This document shows positions 7,450-16,457 of a stretch of DNA of 56,679 bases, in pieces. A program made the position numbers and the translations under genes. Source of the stretch: an uncultured Bacteroidales bacterium (GTDB lineage Bacteria > Bacteroidota > Bacteroidia > Bacteroidales > Muribaculaceae); contig CAMGBT010000005.1 in NCBI GenBank assembly GCA_946011725.1, positions 1 through 56,679 of the forward strand. The letters run 5' to 3'. Numbering within the stretch: the first letter of the stretch is position 1; every line of letters starts with the position of its first letter. The notes under the pieces are model-generated. The model saw only the letters and a program-made list of their open reading frames with translations, had not been told where the DNA came from and made no database searches.

Positions 7450-10262
7450 GCCAAGACAGCGGCGAATCCACCCTCAATGTGATCGGGGCGCGGGTGAACA
7501 ACCTGCGCAACATCGACGTATCCATCCCCCACGGCTCGCTTACGGTAATCACCGGATTGAGCGGCTCGGGCAAGTCGTCGTTGGCCTTCGATACCATCTA
7601 CGCCGAAGGGCAACGCCGCTATATCGAGACATTCTCCAGCTATGCGCGCAATATGCTGGGGTCGTTGGAGCGGCCCGATGTGGACCAAATCACCGGCCTG
7701 TCGCCGGTGATAGCCATCGAGCAGAAGACCGTCAACCGCAATCCGCGTTCCACCATCGGCACCACCACCGAGGTGTACGACTTCCTGCGTTTGCTCTTCG
7801 CACGCGCCGGCCATGCCCGCAGCTACATCTCCGGCAGCGAGATGGTGCGCTACACCGACGAGCAGATTGTGGACCTCATCCTATCGAAGTACGACGGCAA
7901 GCGCATCTACGTGCTGGCGCCGCTGGTGAAGAACCGCAAGGGTCACTACAAGGAACTGTTTGAAACCCTGCGCAAGAAGGGTTTCATCCGCGTGCGTGTG
8001 GACGGCGCCATCACCGAAATCACCCCGGAGATGAAGCTCGACCGCTACCGTAATCACTCGGTGGAGCTGGTGGTGGACCGTTTGGCCGTGAGCGCCAACG
8101 ACCGTCAGCGACTGTACGACACCGTGGCCGCCGCTCTGGAGCAAGGCGACAAGGAGGTGATGATTTACCAAGTGGACACCGAGCAAGTGAGCCACTATTC
8201 CATGCACCTGATGGACCCCGACAGCGGGCTGTCGTACCGCGAACCCGCTCCGCATAATTTCTCCTTCAACTCGCCCCAAGGCTACTGCCCGCACTGCAAA
8301 GGTCTGGGCTACGTGAACATTATCGACCGCGAGAAGATCATTCCCGACGCGCGGTTGTCAATCCACGATGGCGCGTTCCAGCCGTTGGGCAAGTACCGCA
8401 ACAGCACCATCTTCAATCAGCTGCTGGCCATCTGCCAGAGTTATGAGTGTGATTTAAACACACCACTGTGTCAGATTCCCGATGAGGCCGTGGATGAGAT
8501 GCTCAACGGCTCGGACCGCCCGCTCACGCTCACCAACCGCCAGGTGGGCACCATCACCCCGCTGGGCGAGTACGAAGGCCTGATCAAGTACATCGAGATG
8601 CAGCAGGACGACGATGCCGGCGCCGCCGCTCGCCGTTGGAGCACTCAATTCTACACCACTCGCATCTGTCCCGAGTGCCATGGCCAACGCCTATGCCGCG
8701 AGAGCCTCAACTTCTTCGTTGACAATCTCAACATAGCGCAGCTCGCGGCCATGGACATCACCACACTGCGCCAATGGGCTGCCACGGTGATGGACCGCCT
8801 CGACAACCGCGACCGCCAAATCGCCTCCGAAATTATCAAAGAAATTTCGTCGCGACTGCATTTTCTTTGCGAAATCGGCTTGGGCTATTTGCAGCTCAAC
8901 CGCCGCAGCGCCACGCTCTCCGGCGGCGAGTCGCAGCGCATCCGCTTGGCCACGCAGTTAGGGTCGGAGCTGGTGAATGTGCTGTACATTCTCGACGAGC
9001 CATCGATTGGTCTGCACCAACGCGACAACCACCGGTTGATAGCCTCGCTCAAGCAGTTGCGCGACGCGTCGAACTCCATCATCGTGGTAGAGCACGACCG
9101 CGACATCATGCTCGAGGCCGACTACGTGGTGGACATCGGCCCCGGCGCCGGACGCCGCGGCGGCAACGTGGTGTTTGCCGGCACGCCCAAGCAGTTGCTC
9201 AAGAGCAATACTCTCACGGCGCAATACCTCAACGGCAGCAAGGTGATTCCGCTGCCGAAGAAGCGGCGCGAGGGCAACGGCCGTCAGCTGGTGCTGCGCG
9301 GCTGCACCGGTCACAATCTCAAGAACGTGACGCTCTCCATCCCCTTAGGCACGCTCACCTGCATCGCCGGCGTGAGCGGCTCGGGCAAGTCGTCGCTCAT
9401 CAACGGCACACTGCGCCCCATTCTCACCCAACACTTCTACCGCTCCACCGAGGAGCCCCTACCCTACGGCGAGATTCTCGGGTTGGAGCACATCGACAAG
9501 GTGGTGACCGTGGACCAGTCGCCATTGGGCCGTACCCCGCGGTCGAACCCGGCCACCTACACCGGCGTGTTCACCGACATCCGCGCGCTGTTCGTGGCCC
9601 TGCCCGAATCGCAGATCCGCGGCTACAAGCCCGGCCGATTCTCGTTCAACGTCTCCGGCGGCCGCTGCGAAACCTGCGCCGGCAACGGCTACCGCACCAT
9701 CGAAATGAACTTCATGCCCGACGTGTTGGTGCCGTGCGAAACCTGCCACAGCCGCCGCTACAACCGTACCACTTTAGAGGTGCGCTACAAAGGCAAGAGC
9801 ATCGCCGACGTGTTGGACATGACCATCAACCAAGCCACCGAGTTCTTCGAATCAGTGCCGAAGATTGTGCGCAAGTTGCAAGTGTTGCGCGACATCGGTT
9901 TGGGCTACATCAAGCTCGGCCAGCCCTCGTCGACCCTATCCGGCGGCGAGAACCAGCGCGTGAAACTTGCCACCGAATTGGCCAAGCGCGACACCGGCAA
10001 GACGCTGTTCATCCTCGACGAGCCCACCACCGGCCTGCACTTCGAAGACATCAACACGCTGCTGAGCATCCTCAACCGCTTGGTCGACCGCGGCAACACC
10101 GTGGTGGTAATCGAGCACAACACCGACGTGCTCCGTTGCGCCGACCACCTGATCGACCTCGGACCCGAAGGCGGCATTGGCGGCGGGCAAATCCTGGCCG
10201 AAGGCACCCCCGAACAAGTGGCAAAAGGCAATTCCCCCACCGCCCCCTACCTGGAGCTGTAA
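7446..10262 (+). CDS. uvrA: Excinuclease ABC subunit A
   Basis: The 938-residue protein has two ABC ATPase halves with P-loops GLSGSGKSSLAF (near residue 38) and GVSGSGKSSLING (near 644), two signature motifs (LSGGESQR and LSGGENQR), two Walker B regions (YILDEPSIGLH and FILDEPTTGLH), and cysteine pairs for zinc (CPHCKG, CPECHG, CETCAG, CETCHS). UvrA scans DNA for bulky damage and hands it to UvrB in nucleotide-excision repair. Length and motifs are normal. Translation is coupled to the transglycosylase through an ATGA overlap. Confidence 0.97.
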   Translation: MSQDSGESTLNVIGARVNNLRNIDVSIPHGSLTVITGLSGSGKSSLAFDTIYAEGQRRYIETFSSYARNMLGSLERPDVDQITGLSPVIAIEQKTVNRNPRSTIGTTTEVYDFLRLLFARAGHARSYISGSEMVRYTDEQIVDLILSKYDGKRIYVLAPLVKNRKGHYKELFETLRKKGFIRVRVDGAITEITPEMKLDRYRNHSVELVVDRLAVSANDRQRLYDTVAAALEQGDKEVMIYQVDTEQVSHYSMHLMDPDSGLSYREPAPHNFSFNSPQGYCPHCKGLGYVNIIDREKIIPDARLSIHDGAFQPLGKYRNSTIFNQLLAICQSYECDLNTPLCQIPDEAVDEMLNGSDRPLTLTNRQVGTITPLGEYEGLIKYIEMQQDDDAGAAARRWSTQFYTTRICPECHGQRLCRESLNFFVDNLNIAQLAAMDITTLRQWAATVMDRLDNRDRQIASEIIKEISSRLHFLCEIGLGYLQLNRRSATLSGGESQRIRLATQLGSELVNVLYILDEPSIGLHQRDNHRLIASLKQLRDASNSIIVVEHDRDIMLEADYVVDIGPGAGRRGGNVVFAGTPKQLLKSNTLTAQYLNGSKVIPLPKKRREGNGRQLVLRGCTGHNLKNVTLSIPLGTLTCIAGVSGSGKSSLINGTLRPILTQHFYRSTEEPLPYGEILGLEHIDKVVTVDQSPLGRTPRSNPATYTGVFTDIRALFVALPESQIRGYKPGRFSFNVSGGRCETCAGNGYRTIEMNFMPDVLVPCETCHSRRYNRTTLEVRYKGKSIADVLDMTINQATEFFESVPKIVRKLQVLRDIGLGYIKLGQPSSTLSGGENQRVKLATELAKRDTGKTLFILDEPTTGLHFEDINTLLSILNRLVDRGNTVVVIEHNTDVLRCADHLIDLGPEGGIGGGQILAEGTPEQVAKGNSPTAPYLEL

Positions 10263-10344
10263 CGCCGGTGATTGCAGGTTGGACGTAAGTACTAAATTTT
10301 TAACGTAAAACGTAAACGTAGAACGTATTCGATTTTTCTTTCGG

Positions 10345-10408
10345 AAATTCGTTATTTCGTATTTTCGTTCCTTCGTTTAGCCTTATCCGCTTGCAGAAAT
10401 GAAAGAGC
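10345..10408 (+). repeat. Decayed relative of the 145-bp inverted-repeat element
   Basis: This spacer sequence matches the right half of the elements at 47348-47491 and 53655-53799: AAATTCGTTATTTCGTA, a CTTCGTTTA stretch and the terminal GAAATGAAAGAGC. The left half (10290-10344) is only a diverged AACGTAAAACG-rich stretch. It looks like an old, partly decayed copy between uvrA and tig. Confidence 0.65.
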
Positions 10409-10464
10409 CGTGAACTTCCTGTGCTTTTTTCGGGGGAAATTGCTGCTATTTGGGATTTTTTTCG

Positions 10465-10472
10465 TATCTTTG
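10465..10472 (+). promoter_or_regulatory. -7 box of tig
   Basis: TATCTTTG matches TAnnTTTG and lies about 60 bases before the tig start at 10534. A frame reaching back to 10450 would run through this box, supporting the later start. Confidence 0.6.
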
Positions 10473-10533
10473 CAGTCGATTTTGCCCCAAAGGCATTTTT
10501 ATCAACGAATTAATAACTCTCTACATACAGAAA

Positions 10534-11904
10534 ATGAACGTAACATTCGAACAAAACGGCGAAGCTCGCGGCCTTATCACCGTGAGCATCTGCCCCGAGG
10601 ACTACGAAGGTAAAGTAACCGAAAAACTCAAAAAAATCCGTCAAACTCACGTGATTCCCGGCTTCCGCAAGGGCCAAATTCCCGTGCCCGAACTGCGCAA
10701 GCGCTTCGGTCGCGAAGTGAAGAGCGAGGTTATCAACGACGTGGTAATCGAAGCTGCTTTCAAGCACATCACCGATAACAATATCCGCGTAATCGGTCAG
10801 CCCATGCCCGCTCAGGATTCCAAAGAAATCAACCTCAAAGACAGCGACTACACTTTCAGCTTCGACTGCGCCCTGTGGCCTGAGCTCAACATCGTGCTCG
10901 ATAAGAGCGTTACCCTGCCTGTGTACAAAATCGAAGTCACCGACGAAATGGTTGCCGAACAAGACAAGCACCTGTGCGAACGCTTCGGCGCACAAGTTGA
11001 AGGCGAAGAAGTCGACAACCGCGCTATCGTGAAAGGCTCGCTCCAAGAACTCAACGAAGACGGCACCGTCAAAGAAGGCGAAGGCGCCATCCAACTTACC
11101 TCCGCTATGCTCGGCATGTTCGCGCTCAACGGCGAAGAAGCCAAATTCATCGGCAAGCACGTAGGCGACAAGGTGGTGTTCAACCCCGCACAAGCTGCCA
11201 AAGGCAACGCTGCCCACATCGCTTCCATGCTCCAAATCGACAAGGAAGCAGCCGCTAACGTTACCGCCGACTTCGAATTCGCTATCGCCGAAATCCAAGT
11301 GCTCAAACCCGCTGAACACAACCAAGAATTCTTCGACGACGTATTCGGCAAGGACAAAGTGCACAACGAAGAAGAATACACCGCAGCCGTGCGCGGCATC
11401 ATCGCCAACCAACTCTTCCCCAACTCCATCGAAATGAGCAACCGCGACATCCGCGAATACCTCGTGGAAAAATACGGCGACATGAAGCTCGACGACGAAC
11501 TACTCAAACGCTGGCTGGTGCGCATGAACAACATGAACGCCGACACCATCGACCAAGACTACGTGAACGCTCTGCCCGGCATCAAATGGGAACTCATCAG
11601 CTCAGACGTGGCTGAGCTGCTCAAAGTGGAAGTCACCAAAGAAGACCTCCAAGCACGCGCTCGCATGTACGCCGCTCAGCAATTCCAGCAGTACGGCATG
11701 TACAACGCCGACGAAGACATGCTCAACGAAATGGCAAAACGCATCCTTGAGAACAAAGAATACGCTCGCAACATCCACCAAGAGCTCGAAACCCTCAAAC
11801 TGTTCGATGCCGTTCGCGCCGCCATCACCTTGGACGAAAAGACCGTAAGCCTCGACGAGTTCAAAAAACTCGCCAACCCCAACGCTGAAGAAGCCGCAGA
11901 ATAA
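10534..11904 (+). CDS. tig: Trigger factor, ribosome-associated chaperone
   Basis: From ATG 10534 the protein has 456 residues. The N-terminal ribosome-binding domain carries the PGFRKGQIP signature, followed by a degenerate PPIase (FKBP-like) middle region and a long helical C-terminal arm rich in charged residues. Trigger factor binds nascent chains at the ribosomal exit. An upstream in-frame ATG (10450) is rejected because the promoter box overlaps that extension and relatives start with MNVTFEQ-like sequence. It precedes clpP and clpX, a common arrangement, but a terminator separates them here. Confidence 0.93.
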   Translation: MNVTFEQNGEARGLITVSICPEDYEGKVTEKLKKIRQTHVIPGFRKGQIPVPELRKRFGREVKSEVINDVVIEAAFKHITDNNIRVIGQPMPAQDSKEINLKDSDYTFSFDCALWPELNIVLDKSVTLPVYKIEVTDEMVAEQDKHLCERFGAQVEGEEVDNRAIVKGSLQELNEDGTVKEGEGAIQLTSAMLGMFALNGEEAKFIGKHVGDKVVFNPAQAAKGNAAHIASMLQIDKEAAANVTADFEFAIAEIQVLKPAEHNQEFFDDVFGKDKVHNEEEYTAAVRGIIANQLFPNSIEMSNRDIREYLVEKYGDMKLDDELLKRWLVRMNNMNADTIDQDYVNALPGIKWELISSDVAELLKVEVTKEDLQARARMYAAQQFQQYGMYNADEDMLNEMAKRILENKEYARNIHQELETLKLFDAVRAAITLDEKTVSLDEFKKLANPNAEEAAE

Positions 11905-11924
11905 CCCTCACCCCAAAATACACG

Positions 11925-11959
11925 CAGCACCGACCCACCGGGCCGGTGCTGTTTTTTTT
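11925..11959 (+). terminator. Intrinsic terminator after tig
   Basis: An eight-base stem (CAGCACCG with CGGTGCTG) is closed by a short loop and followed by a run of eight T. It ends the tig transcript, implying that clpP has its own promoter. Confidence 0.85.
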
Positions 11960-11977
11960 GCTAACCAACAACTCCCC

Positions 11978-12097
11978 CGCGCAGCAGGCAGGCGCACAGC
12001 GGGCGAGCGGCGGCGCGCGCGGAGCCTTTTTGCAACTGCTCCGAGCTCTTGCACGGGCAAAGCGCGCAGCAGGCAGGCGCACAGCGGGCGAGCGGCG
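11978..12097. repeat. GC-rich direct repeat flanking a family-A hairpin element
   Basis: About 35 bases starting at 11978 are repeated at 12063, rich in GCAGGCAGGCGC and GGGCGAGCGGCGG units. Between them, 12021-12055 starts GGAGCCTTTTTG and ends near CGAGCTCTTGCACG. That inner part matches the right arm of the hairpin at 21280-21314 and, in reverse, 42797-42818. No gene is evident in 11960-12175. Confidence 0.7.
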
Positions 12098-12175
12098 GGG
12101 TTGGTTCGGAAGGTTGCGGAAAAGTTTTTTTGCGAATTTTTTTTAAATATGCGCTGTATGTCGAAAAATTTTTGT

Positions 12176-12183
12176 AACTTTGA
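12176..12183 (+). promoter_or_regulatory. -7 box of clpP
   Basis: TAACTTTG, a consensus -7 element, lies 40 bases before the clpP ATG at 12223. No convincing -33 element was found. Confidence 0.6.
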
Positions 12184-12222
12184 AAAACTATTACAAATCT
12201 GACTATACTAACAAATTTTGAT

Positions 12223-12909
12223 ATGCAACACAGCGACTTTCGCAACTACGCAGTTCACCACCTCGGAATGAACGGCTTGGCGCTCGACCAATACAGCGCA
12301 GCCACCTCGTCGGTCATCACATCCAACTACATCAACCCCAGCATCATCGAAGAGCGTCAGCTCAACGTGGCTCAAATGGACGTGTTCTCCCGTTTGATGA
12401 TGGACCGCATCATCTTCCTCGGCACAGAGGTCAACGACTACACTGCCAACGTAATCCAAGCCCAGCTGCTGTACCTCGATTCATCGGAGCCGGGCAAAGA
12501 CGTGTCGATCTACATCAACTCGCCGGGCGGCAGCGTGTATGCCGGTCTGGGCATCTACGACACTATGCAATACATCTCGTCGGATGTGGCCACCATCTGC
12601 ACCGGTATGGCCGCATCGATGGCTGCCGTGCTGCTGGTAGCCGGTGAGAAAGGCAAGCGCTTCGCGCTGCGCCACTCGCGCGTGATGATTCACCAACCGA
12701 TGGGCGGTGCGCAAGGTCAGGCTTCCGACATCGAAATCACCGCTCGCGAAATCCAAAAGCTCAAGAAGGAGCTGTACAACATCATCAGCGAGCACAGCGG
12801 TCAACCCTTCGACAAGGTGGAACGCGACTCCGACCGCGACTACTGGATGACTTCGCAAGAAGCCCTCGACTATGGCATGATCGACAAACTGCTCATCAAA
12901 AGCAAGTAA
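12223..12909 (+). CDS. clpP: ATP-dependent Clp protease proteolytic subunit
   Basis: The 228-residue serine peptidase has the catalytic triad S132 (GMAASMAA), H157 (MIHQPMGG) and D206 (DRDYWM) at the normal spacing. ClpP forms a double-heptamer chamber that degrades proteins fed to it by ClpX. The N-terminal extension of about 30 residues is usual in Bacteroidales. It has its own promoter box and is followed by clpX after 42 bases, so the two are probably co-transcribed. Confidence 0.95.
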   Translation: MQHSDFRNYAVHHLGMNGLALDQYSAATSSVITSNYINPSIIEERQLNVAQMDVFSRLMMDRIIFLGTEVNDYTANVIQAQLLYLDSSEPGKDVSIYINSPGGSVYAGLGIYDTMQYISSDVATICTGMAASMAAVLLVAGEKGKRFALRHSRVMIHQPMGGAQGQASDIEITAREIQKLKKELYNIISEHSGQPFDKVERDSDRDYWMTSQEALDYGMIDKLLIKSK

Positions 12910-12951
12910 TTTCATCCCTACGAAAAGACTACCCAATACAGACTCTTACTA

Positions 12952-14223
12952 ATGGCAAAAAAGAAATTTTCAGATGTATGCGCTTGGTGTGGCCGCGAAG
13001 GCAGCGTGGCTGAAGGCCGCTACTTGGTTCCATCGCCCTTGGAGGAATCCGTGATGATTTGCACTGAGTGTGCAGAAACCATCCACGAGATGATGGCCGA
13101 GCAGCAGAAGAAGCAGCCCAAAGCCTCTGCCGGCAACTTTGCTCGCCAAATGGGCGGCAAGGTGCCCACCCCCGCCGAAATCAAGGAGTTCTTGGACGGC
13201 TATGTCATCGGACAAGACGTGGCCAAGAAGTACCTGTCGGTGGCGGTGTATAACCACTACAAGCGCTTACTGCAACCCGAAACGGCCGACGATGTGGACA
13301 TCGAAAAGTCGAACATCATCATCGTCGGCCCCACCGGCACGGGCAAAACCCTGCTGGCGCGCACCATTGCACGCCTGTTGGAAGTGCCCTTCACCATCGT
13401 CGACGCCACCGTGCTCACCCAAGCGGGCTACGTGGGCGAAGACATTGAAAGCCTGCTCACTCGCTTGCTCCAAGCCGCCGATTACGACGTGGAGAAAGCG
13501 CAGCGCGGCATAGTGTTCATTGACGAAATCGACAAGATAGCTCGCAAGGGCGACAACCCGTCGATCACCCGCGACGTGTCGGGCGAAGGCGTGCAGCAAG
13601 GTTTGCTCAAGCTGCTCGAAGGCTCCGTAGTGAATGTGCCGCCACAAGGCGGGCGCAAGCACCCCGAGCAACGCATGATTCCGGTGGACACCAAGAACAT
13701 TCTGTTTATCTGCGGCGGCGCGTTCGAAGGCATCGAGCAGCGAATCGCTCACCGCATGAATCAGCACGTGGTTGGCTACAACACCGATCTCAACCGTGTG
13801 CATTTCACCGACAAGCACGAGTACCTGCGCTACGTGGCGCCGCAAGACCTGCGCTCATTCGGTCTGATTCCCGAAATCATAGGCCGATTGCCCATTTTGG
13901 TGCACCTCGACCCGCTGGATCGCGAAGCGTTGCTGCGTGTGCTCACCGAGCCTCGCAACGCCATCGTGCGCCAGTACCAGAAGCTGTTCAAGATTGATAA
14001 TGTGGAACTTACCTTCGCTCCCGAGGTGTTCGATTTCATCGTGGACAAAGCTATCGAGTACAAGCTTGGCGCTCGCGGTTTGCGCTCCATCGTGGAAGCC
14101 ATCATGGTCGACGCTATGTACGAAGTGCCCTCTATGAAAGTGGATAAATTTGAAGTAACCCTTGACTACGCTCGCCAAAAATTCGAGGCAGCCCACTTTG
14201 AGGCGGCCGCGATTGAGGCATAA
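12952..14223 (+). CDS. clpX: Clp protease ATP-binding subunit ClpX
   Basis: The 423-residue AAA+ unfoldase begins with a four-cysteine zinc domain (CAWCG and CTECAE) and has Walker [12 protein letters not shown] (near residue 127), Walker B FIDEIDK and the usual sensor and C-terminal helical domain. It recognises tagged substrates, unfolds them and threads them into ClpP. The gene follows clpP by 42 bases and precedes recQ by 40 bases. Confidence 0.96.
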   Translation: MAKKKFSDVCAWCGREGSVAEGRYLVPSPLEESVMICTECAETIHEMMAEQQKKQPKASAGNFARQMGGKVPTPAEIKEFLDGYVIGQDVAKKYLSVAVYNHYKRLLQPETADDVDIEKSNIIIVGPTGTGKTLLARTIARLLEVPFTIVDATVLTQAGYVGEDIESLLTRLLQAADYDVEKAQRGIVFIDEIDKIARKGDNPSITRDVSGEGVQQGLLKLLEGSVVNVPPQGGRKHPEQRMIPVDTKNILFICGGAFEGIEQRIAHRMNQHVVGYNTDLNRVHFTDKHEYLRYVAPQDLRSFGLIPEIIGRLPILVHLDPLDREALLRVLTEPRNAIVRQYQKLFKIDNVELTFAPEVFDFIVDKAIEYKLGARGLRSIVEAIMVDAMYEVPSMKVDKFEVTLDYARQKFEAAHFEAAAIEA

Positions 14224-14263
14224 TACACATATATAATATATACACTCGAAAACTCCTCGCGCA

Positions 14264-16453
14264 ATGGCACCCAACACCGATCTCACCCAAGCCCTCCGCC
14301 GTTACTTCGGCTTCAGCACCTTTAAAGGCAATCAGGAGGCAATCATCCGCAGCTTACTGGCGGGCAATGACACCTTTGTGCTCATGCCCACCGGCGGTGG
14401 CAAATCACTATGCTACCAGTTGCCTGCGCTAATGATGGAGGGAACGGCTGTGGTGATCTCCCCTCTGATTGCCCTGATGAAGAATCAGGTGGATGCCATG
14501 CGCAACTTCTCCGACGACGATTCGATAGCGCACTTCCTCAATTCGTCGCTGCAACGGCAGCAGATTGAGGCGGTGAAAGCCGACATCGAAGCCGGCCGCA
14601 CCAAGCTGCTGTACATGGCGCCCGAGTCGCTCACCAAGGAGGAGAATATTGAGTTTTTGCGCTCAGTAACCGTATCATTCTACGCTATCGACGAAGCCCA
14701 CTGCATCTCGGAATGGGGTCATGACTTCCGTCCCGAGTACAGGCGTATTCGTCCCATAATCAACGAGATAGGCTCGCGGCCGGTGATTGCTCTCACCGCC
14801 ACGGCCACTCCAAAGGTACAACACGACATTCAGAAAAATCTTGGTATGAACAGCGGTGCGGCGGTGTTCAAGTCATCGTTCAACCGCCCCAACCTCTACT
14901 ACGAGGTGCGCCAAAAAACCAAGAACACAGACCACGACATCATCCGCTTCGTGCGCCAACAGCAAGGCAAGTCGGGCATCATCTACTGCCTGAGCCGCAA
15001 GAAGGTGGAAGAACTGGCCGAACTGCTTAAAGTAAACAATATCAAGGCTTTACCTTACCATGCCGGTATGGATCCTCAGACTCGCAACGAGAACCAAGAC
15101 GCGTTCTTGATGGAACGCGTGGACGTGATCGTGGCCACCATCGCCTTCGGTATGGGTATCGACAAGCCCGATGTGCGCTTTGTGATTCACTACGACATGC
15201 CCAAGTCGCTCGAAGGTTACTACCAAGAGACCGGCCGAGCCGGCCGCGACGGCGGCGAGGGGCTTTGCATCACTTACTACGCCCATCGCGACCTGCAAAA
15301 AATGGAGAAGTTCATGCAGGGCAAGCCCCTGAACGAGCAGGAAATCGGCCGCCAACTTTTGGCCGAAACGGCAGCCTATGCCGAGTCGGCCGTGTGCCGC
15401 CGCAAAACCTTGCTGCACTATTTCGGCGAACATTACGATGTGGACAACTGTGGCAACTGTGACAACTGCCTAAACACCAAAACGAAAGTGGACGCAACAG
15501 AAGAACTTACCGCGGCGCTTGAAACCATCGCCGCCCTTAAAGAAAAATTCAAAGCAGAGTATGTCATCGACGTTATGCTTGGCAAGGCCACAGCCGATGT
15601 ACGCGCCCTGCATCACGACGAACTCGAAGTGTTCGGCTCGGCCGAAGGAGCCGACCGCCGTTTCATCAACGCCGTTATCCGCCAAGGCATTCTCAGCGGA
15701 TACATCAGCCGCGATATCGAAAACTACGGCACCCTCCACCTCACCGCCGAAGGTAAAAAGTACATGAAGAACCCCACCACATTCAAGGTAGTGGAGGACA
15801 CCGAGTTCAACGATGATGAGGAGAACGACGCACAAGCAATGCGCGGCGGCTCGGCCTGCGCTGCCGACCCCGAGCTGTACGCAATCCTCAACAATCTGCG
15901 CAAGCAAATTGCCCATCACAACAATTTGCCCCCCTATGTGATATTCCAAGACCCGTCGCTCGACGCCATGGCCACCACCTACCCCATCACCATCGAGGAA
16001 TTGCAGAACATCCCGGGCGTGGGCGAAGGCAAGGCCAAACGCTACGGCCAGGAGTTCATCCGCGTAATTAAGGACTACGTGGATGAGAACGAGATCATCC
16101 GTCCGGAGGATTATCGTGTGCGCTCGGTGGCCAATAAGAGCAAGCGCAAGATCAGCATCATCCAAGCCATCGACCGCAAAATCGACCTCGACGAAATCGC
16201 TGAAAGCCTTGGCATCGACTTCGACACTCTGCTGTCGGAGGTGGAATCCATCGTCAACGCAGGTAACAAGATCAACATCAGTTACTTCGTTAACGACATC
16301 CTCGACCCCGACGAGCAGGAGGAAATCTACGACTACTTCCGCAGCGCCGAGACAGGCGACCTCAACGCCGCCTACAAGGAGCTTTGCCCCGACTACACGG
16401 AGGAAGAGATCCGCTTGGTGCGCATCAAATTTATAACTGAATTCGGCAACTAA
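14264..16453 (+). CDS. recQ: ATP-dependent DNA helicase RecQ
   Basis: The 729-residue protein has the complete RecQ architecture. The helicase core shows PTGGGKSLCYQ, DEAHCISEWGHDFR and the QETGRAGRDG motif. Next come a zinc-binding region (cysteines around CGNCDNC), a winged-helix region and an HRDC domain (near residues 545-620, with IPGVGEGKAKRYG). A further C-terminal extension of about 100 acidic residues follows, common in Bacteroidales RecQ. It unwinds DNA 3'-5' in recombination repair. The next gene starts 4 bases after its stop. Confidence 0.95.
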   Translation: MAPNTDLTQALRRYFGFSTFKGNQEAIIRSLLAGNDTFVLMPTGGGKSLCYQLPALMMEGTAVVISPLIALMKNQVDAMRNFSDDDSIAHFLNSSLQRQQIEAVKADIEAGRTKLLYMAPESLTKEENIEFLRSVTVSFYAIDEAHCISEWGHDFRPEYRRIRPIINEIGSRPVIALTATATPKVQHDIQKNLGMNSGAAVFKSSFNRPNLYYEVRQKTKNTDHDIIRFVRQQQGKSGIIYCLSRKKVEELAELLKVNNIKALPYHAGMDPQTRNENQDAFLMERVDVIVATIAFGMGIDKPDVRFVIHYDMPKSLEGYYQETGRAGRDGGEGLCITYYAHRDLQKMEKFMQGKPLNEQEIGRQLLAETAAYAESAVCRRKTLLHYFGEHYDVDNCGNCDNCLNTKTKVDATEELTAALETIAALKEKFKAEYVIDVMLGKATADVRALHHDELEVFGSAEGADRRFINAVIRQGILSGYISRDIENYGTLHLTAEGKKYMKNPTTFKVVEDTEFNDDEENDAQAMRGGSACAADPELYAILNNLRKQIAHHNNLPPYVIFQDPSLDAMATTYPITIEELQNIPGVGEGKAKRYGQEFIRVIKDYVDENEIIRPEDYRVRSVANKSKRKISIIQAIDRKIDLDEIAESLGIDFDTLLSEVESIVNAGNKINISYFVNDILDPDEQEEIYDYFRSAETGDLNAAYKELCPDYTEEEIRLVRIKFITEFGN

Positions 16454-16457
16454 CTCA

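Noticed and set aside
8774-10288. 504-codon plus-strand frame inside uvrA
   Set aside because: It is out of frame with uvrA, rich in Arg, His and Pro, and overlaps conserved uvrA motifs; an artefact of high GC.
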